This document shows positions 11,580-16,025 of a DNA stretch of 16,025 nt, one piece after another. Each line of letters starts with the position of its first letter. Positions within the stretch are counted from its first letter, which is position 1. Origin of the DNA: an uncultured cyanobacterium (GTDB taxonomy: Bacteria > Cyanobacteriota > Cyanobacteriia > Cyanobacteriales > Geitlerinemataceae); NCBI GenBank assembly GCA_937121005.1, contig CAKZKB010000443.1, positions 1 through 16,025 on the forward strand, in the 5' to 3' direction. A model generated the notes under the pieces. It ran no database searches. It saw nothing but the letters and a program-made list of their open reading frames with translations, and was not told the DNA's origin. A program made the position numbers and the translations under genes.

Positions 11580-14500
11580 CTATACCCAGCGAGAACTGTC
11601 ACCCCCAGAAAACGTGCGGAGATCTATGTATTGCCACTTACCATCACGTTTTTCTGTTTCTATGACTCCTTCATGCTTATTCCGTCCGAAACTAAAAGTG
11701 TATGACTTGCCATTGTCGTGGTAGGCATTTTCTTTGTAGTTTTGGAATCCAATAATCTTTTTGTCAAGGATACTTTCAAAAACATCCTTGACTGCACCGT
11801 GAGTCTCACTAGAATTAGATGTCCCATCAAATTCAACAACAAATGAATCATGAGCAGTTGCAGCTTTTCCTGCATCGCCAGCCCAATCATTTAGCCAACC
11901 TTGATCGGACACAACAAAAGCAGTTGACTGATGTGCTGCCTCACGAAAATCCGTTACTGGCTGTTGTCCATCTTTAGTTCCGTCCACATCATAGAGATTG
12001 CCGGGATAAGCTGGATCAAGTGCAACGATGCTCTTAACTTTCCCCAGTACACGACCAATTTCTGCGCTCATATAAGCACCGAGACTATGACCAAAGAGGC
12101 TCAGCTTGCTTGAAGATACTCCTAATTTTTCTAAGGTCTGCTTCATCCAGTTAGCCACTGGTGCAATAGCGTAGGTTGCTTGGTGGGGAGAAGTTCGATT
12201 AGAAGGTTCATGCCAGTCTAGCCCAAGAATTTGGTGATTGGGGTATCGTTTAGCTGTTGCAGAAATTAGAGATTTGAAGCTATCTATGTTACCCGTCCAA
12301 CCGTGAATAAGAATAATCGTATCCTTATTCCGTTCAATGCCTTGGTATGTTTTGCTACCATCAAGTCCATGGCGATAGAGTTCTGCTCCATCTTGGTAAG
12401 TGTGTTCGCCGTTAAAAATGTCACCATTTAGAGATGTCCGCTCGAGCCGAAGGCTATATTTCGTATCCGAGGACTGTCGTGAAACACGAACTTTGTAATC
12501 CCCTGGCTCTAGGATCCAGGAAGCCCGCGCAGCATTTCCTTGTACAGATTTCAAGTTTCGGCCATCCTTTGTCAGGATTGTAAAACCTGCTGTCTGAGAT
12601 GCAAGTAACTTGCCAAAGAGGTTGCTTCGCTCTGAGATGGAAAAGGAATAGTAATCATTGGGATTTTCAGAATCGACTGAATTTCCTGTAACAAAGAGAA
12701 CTTGATTGCCGTCAAATTCAAAATGTTCGTCTTTTCCTTCAGGAGGAGCTTGATCTTCTCCTGAATCATTATCATTATTAGATTCTGATTTTGGCGGATT
12801 TCCCCAGATATAGGCACTCGGAACCCACAAATTCGTTCCTTTCACCTTGAACCAGCGAGAGTCTGGCGTACCGAGCCAAATATCCGTGACGGTTTCGCCG
12901 TACTTCCAGCCATCGAACTCTAGACGTTTGCCATAGGCTTCGTTGCGGTTGCTACGATCGCTCAGACGAGGACTGTAGCGTAAATTGACTCCAATCGACG
13001 GCCCGACCGTCCCGCTAAAGTTTACCCATTTGATATCGCTATCCGTTCCCGGATTGGAATCGGGGCGATCGGTAACAGGGTTTCCCGTACCTTGCTGGTA
13101 TGTGACCGGAATGTAAACCGACTGACCCACCTGTAAACTTTGGGCATCTGCTTCCGTAAACGTGCTACCGTCTGCCTTTTGCAGTTCGCGCCAGCGACTG
13201 CCATCATTCAAGAATCGCTGTGCAATGCCCCACAGCGTATCGCCGGGTTTGACGATATACTGCATCTGTTCGCCAGGAGTCGCAGGCGGATCGTTCAGCG
13301 ACGCTTGCGGCGATCCGTTAATGAGGGCAGCCGAAATCCACTGGTTTTTGCCCGCAACCTTGTACCATTGATCGCTTGCCGTGCCCAAACCGGGATAGGA
13401 AACGTATTCACCCGTTATGGCTTGGTCAAAAGTGAGCGTTGCGCCATAATTTGCCGTACCTACCGGAGTGCCGTTGGCATTAGGAGTGGCCCGCAAGTAA
13501 GCCCCGATCGTCGCAATTACTTGCCCCGAAAACGTTCCGGCTGTCGAGCCACCGCCAGAACCGCCCGACTGAGAACCACTGTTAGCGTTCTTCAGTTCCC
13601 AGAATGACTTAATCGGGTTCAGCGTCGCATTGCGAACAGTTCCCAGATCCGCACTTTGAGAACGACGGTAATGCGGCCCGGCTTGTACTTCTAGGTGTAA
13701 GTGATCGGCACTACCGATCGTCCCAAGTTGTTGTCCGGCTTCAATGCGACCGCTTGGGACAGAAACTCCATTCAAATGCCCGTAAACCCAGAGCTTACCA
13801 TCATCGCCGCGAACGCCGATAAACCGATCTCCGTTTGTTTCTTGGATGTTGCGGACGATCGTCCCTCCAACTACTGCTTTAACGGGTTCTCCGATCGGAG
13901 TATCGATATCAAGGCCGGAGTGCCACTTACCGATTCCCTGACGATAGCCCGGATCGAGCAAGTAGCCCGCCGTTACCGGATACCGCTTGCCAAACAAGGC
14001 TTTAGACAAGTCCGTGTAGATATCGCGAATCGATTGGGGAGTGAGATGTCGTTCGTCTCGGTAATCTGGCCAGCCGACATCAAAGCGAGTATTATCTTTA
14101 GTGTACTCGTTCCACTGACTATCGCTGAGCGATTCTAAATCAGGATAGTAACCGGGATCGGGTTCTGGCGGGGGAGGTGTTGGCGTTGCACCTGTCATTT
14201 CCGTGCGAGTCGGGCCGTCTCCATAGACGATTTTGCCGTTCTCAAAGTGTTGGACAATGACACCATTACCAATACCAACCTCACCAGTGGTTGGGAATCC
14301 GAGGCGACCTGTTTGGCCACCTTCGTTTGTTAAATAGTGGTGGCCAATTCCGCCAAATAAGGGGAAGATGCCGTTAGAAGATTTGATGATGGCTCCGCCT
14401 TGGAAGTTTTGACGTTCGCCGCCATTCGTGCTGTAGCGATCGGAAGTCGGATATTTTAAGATGCCATCCGCACCGCCTGCATCCAAGAATTTATTCCAGA

Positions 14501-16025
14501 AGTCACCGCCAACCCAATAAGAGCGATCGTTGGCGTTAGACTTCATAATCGCACCTTTTCCATCAGAGCCACCAGAGAAGTCTTGAGTGTAACCGTTTGC
14601 CCAGGGATGAACGTTATTGGTTGGCGAGCCCAGGCGAGACGATCCACCATTACGGTTGAAAGTATCGATGTAGGTTTGATGGGTAGACGTGCCATCGTAG
14701 CCCACCGTATTGTTGAGGTTGGGCGGTGGGGATGGCGCAGAAACCTCATAAGGAACTGAAATGGTAGTGCCTGGATAGATCAGGTTAGGATTGGCAATGC
14801 CATTACGTTGGGCAATGAAGTTATAGTAGGAAGCAGAGGCACTACCCATTGTTCGTAGGGCGATTGCACTGAGAGTATCGCCAGACTGAATCGTGTAGGG
14901 TTGCCACTCGTAGTATTTACCCATGAATTCAGTGGCAACTGCCCGTTCGCTTGGCGTAACTGTCCCCGCACCACTCCAAGTATCGGGAATCCAACTCGAC
15001 GGGGCAAAATGAGGTTCGGGTTTTGTGGCTTTTGCTAACAACACCGCAGCCGTTCCGTTAATCAACCCCGCACCCGTTTCCGGATCCCAATTTGGGGTAT
15101 TCAAATCGGTGGCGGTATCCTTGACAATTTCGATGACTTGACGATAGCTGAGTTCGGGATTTGCCGCCCAAACTTGCGAGATCGTCCCCGTGACTTTACT
15201 CGCCGCCACAGAGGTTCCCGCCATCGTTCCTACACCGTCGCCAGTGGTAGAAAGAATGGGATTGTCAACGGTTCCGCCATCAGCGACGACATCCAAACCG
15301 TAGCCGTAGCTGGAATAAGCAGCACGATTGTAAGATTCAGAGAGGGCAATTTCGTCGTTAACTCGTTCGGCTGCACCGACAGTAATGATGTTGTCAAACT
15401 CCTGCGAAGCCTGACCCAATGCCGACATTACGCCATTGTCGTTACCGGAAGAAACCACCAATAAAATGTCATTTTGACGGGCATATTCGATCGCGGCTCG
15501 TTCTTTGGGAGTCAGTTCGTAACGGGTGGTGACACTGCCATCTTCGTTAACTTGCGTCAGATCCAAACTGAGGTTAACAACTGCATTCGGCTGTCCCGAC
15601 TCTTTGGCTGAATTGACAAACTCAACTAACGATTCTGTCCACTCACCAGAACCGATCGCCCGTCCCAACCAAATGGGGGCATCATCGTTAATGCCATCGA
15701 TACCGATTCCGTTGTCTTGCTTGGCTGCAATTTGACCGAGAACGTGGGTTCCGTGTTCGTTTCCTTCCCCTTCACTCAGCAAGGGATTGTCGTCGCCATC
15801 GACGAAATCAGTCCCAAAGGTAATGTTCTCGTAGTTGATATCGGGATTTCCTTCTGCAAATCCCGTGTCGATGATGCCGATTATCGGTTGGTCGATTTCG
15901 GGAAATTCAAACTTGAATTCTGGAACGGTGTAATTGGAGGTGACAGGGAGGGGATCTCCTGCGGTTTCCTGAATTTCGGGAATCTCAATTTTGTCGATTT
16001 CTGCTGTCAGATCGGCGAGTTCGTT
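11580..16025 (-). CDS. Giant multi-enzyme protein: S8 subtilase, LysM, LGFP-like, M23 peptidase, SH3b, LysM, SH3b, PPC-like, lipase-type hydrolase; N-terminus outside window
   Basis: The frame is open from the window edge to the TAG at 11580: 1481 residues are visible (numbered from the edge) and the start is missing. Order: subtilisin-like protease, catalytic Asp53 (GIIDTGF), His91 (EHGTHVLG), Ser272 (MAGTSVAA); LysM 377-427 (YTIQSGDTLSAIA); about three LGFP-like repeats 450-605 (RLGSP, ILKYP, RLGFP with QDF/QNF-GG); proline linker; M23/LytM endopeptidase with zinc ligands His702, Asp706 (HSGLD) and His777 (HLHLE); SH3b about 828-900; LysM 923-972 (YIVKPGDTLWGIA); SH3b about 1001-1068; PPC-like beta domain about 1098-1195; alpha/beta hydrolase 1235-1430 with HGWTG (1241), GHSLG nucleophile Ser1314, Asp1337 and His1392. 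LysM, LGFP and SH3b bind cell wall. Inferred: a secreted cell-wall-directed enzyme that cuts protein, peptide cross-links and ester lipids. Signal peptide cannot be seen. Confidence 0.9.
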   Translation of the reverse strand, partial: NELADLTAEIDKIEIPEIQETAGDPLPVTSNYTVPEFKFEFPEIDQPIIGIIDTGFAEGNPDINYENITFGTDFVDGDDNPLLSEGEGNEHGTHVLGQIAAKQDNGIGIDGINDDAPIWLGRAIGSGEWTESLVEFVNSAKESGQPNAVVNLSLDLTQVNEDGSVTTRYELTPKERAAIEYARQNDILLVVSSGNDNGVMSALGQASQEFDNIITVGAAERVNDEIALSESYNRAAYSSYGYGLDVVADGGTVDNPILSTTGDGVGTMAGTSVAASKVTGTISQVWAANPELSYRQVIEIVKDTATDLNTPNWDPETGAGLINGTAAVLLAKATKPEPHFAPSSWIPDTWSGAGTVTPSERAVATEFMGKYYEWQPYTIQSGDTLSAIALRTMGSASASYYNFIAQRNGIANPNLIYPGTTISVPYEVSAPSPPPNLNNTVGYDGTSTHQTYIDTFNRNGGSSRLGSPTNNVHPWANGYTQDFSGGSDGKGAIMKSNANDRSYWVGGDFWNKFLDAGGADGILKYPTSDRYSTNGGERQNFQGGAIIKSSNGIFPLFGGIGHHYLTNEGGQTGRLGFPTTGEVGIGNGVIVQHFENGKIVYGDGPTRTEMTGATPTPPPPEPDPGYYPDLESLSDSQWNEYTKDNTRFDVGWPDYRDERHLTPQSIRDIYTDLSKALFGKRYPVTAGYLLDPGYRQGIGKWHSGLDIDTPIGEPVKAVVGGTIVRNIQETNGDRFIGVRGDDGKLWVYGHLNGVSVPSGRIEAGQQLGTIGSADHLHLEVQAGPHYRRSQSADLGTVRNATLNPIKSFWELKNANSGSQSGGSGGGSTAGTFSGQVIATIGAYLRATPNANGTPVGTANYGATLTFDQAITGEYVSYPGLGTASDQWYKVAGKNQWISAALINGSPQASLNDPPATPGEQMQYIVKPGDTLWGIAQRFLNDGSRWRELQKADGSTFTEADAQSLQVGQSVYIPVTYQQGTGNPVTDRPDSNPGTDSDIKWVNFSGTVGPSIGVNLRYSPRLSDRSNRNEAYGKRLEFDGWKYGETVTDIWLGTPDSRWFKVKGTNLWVPSAYIWGNPPKSESNNDNDSGEDQAPPEGKDEHFEFDGNQVLFVTGNSVDSENPNDYYSFSISERSNLFGKLLASQTAGFTILTKDGRNLKSVQGNAARASWILEPGDYKVRVSRQSSDTKYSLRLERTSLNGDIFNGEHTYQDGAELYRHGLDGSKTYQGIERNKDTIILIHGWTGNIDSFKSLISATAKRYPNHQILGLDWHEPSNRTSPHQATYAIAPVANWMKQTLEKLGVSSSKLSLFGHSLGAYMSAEIGRVLGKVKSIVALDPAYPGNLYDVDGTKDGQQPVTDFREAAHQSTAFVVSDQGWLNDWAGDAGKAATAHDSFVVEFDGTSNSSETHGAVKDVFESILDKKIIGFQNYKENAYHDNGKSYTFSFGRNKHEGVIETEKRDGKWQYIDLRTFSGGDSSRWV

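Noticed and set aside
11366..11602. 79-residue N-terminal extension of XisH pair 2
   Set aside because: It runs through the palindromic repeat and the terminator, resembles no XisH, and the family N-terminus begins at 11365.
13140..13607. 155-codon plus-strand open frame
   Set aside because: It is antisense to the M23/SH3b/LysM part of the giant gene, whose domains are clear; the plus-strand product looks like a shadow.
15780..15782. TTG at 15782 as start codon of the giant protein
   Set aside because: The frame stays open to the window edge and the upstream codons encode the subtilase catalytic Asp motif (GIIDTGF) and FVDGDDNP, so the real start lies outside the window.

Overview
The window is cyanobacterial chromosomal DNA. 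The clearest sign is the very high density of the HIP1 octamer GCGATCGC and its core CGATCG, together with heptanucleotide tandem repeats, palindromic intergenic repeats and cyanobacteria-typical families (Uma2, XisH/XisI, TerY-P triad, S8 protease with LysM). I cannot name the species. Both ends of the window cut through genes.

Left block (1-3841, all on the minus strand): a TerY-P type signalling triad. In transcription order it holds a TerY-like VWA protein (3841-3134), a PP2C-like phosphatase that starts at GTG (3085-2306), an unrecognised 105-residue protein (2130-1813) and a divergent Ser/Thr kinase with a zinc-knuckle-like motif, a membrane segment and a C-terminal WD40 region that leaves the window (1576 to below 1). 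The phosphatase and the kinase are expected to set the phosphorylation state of one or more targets, with the VWA protein as a metal-dependent adaptor.

Middle block (3842-8101): a 330-bp divergent intergenic region with a 25-bp tandem duplication, then a Uma2-family nuclease-fold protein (4172-4738, plus strand). The sequence just after its catalytic-domain coding region is a fragment copied from the terY MIDAS region. On the minus strand follow a membrane M50 metalloprotease with two PqqD-like N-terminal domains (7965-6511) and a long coiled-coil HlyD-type adaptor (6410-4818), probably one export or processing unit that ends at a good intrinsic terminator.

Right-middle block (8102-11570): an accessory island. 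It has an orphan MNT nucleotidyltransferase, a RAYT (REP-associated tyrosine transposase), five copies of a palindrome-centred repeat plus one tail fragment, and two xisH-xisI gene pairs pointing toward each other, with a small hypothetical gene behind the second pair. The palindrome arms covary between copies. The repeats border the RAYT gene and lie on both sides of each xisHI module.

Right block (11580 to beyond 16025, minus strand): the 3' 1481 codons of one giant multi-enzyme gene. In order it encodes a subtilisin-like S8 protease, LysM, LGFP-like repeats, an M23/LytM metallopeptidase, SH3b, LysM, SH3b, a PPC-like domain and an alpha/beta hydrolase of the lipase type, with the visible catalytic residues of all three enzymes intact. 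The C-terminal part is poor in HIP1 and AT-richer than the rest, which suggests a domain fusion. This protein and the xisHI/RAYT repeat island are the most interesting parts of the window.
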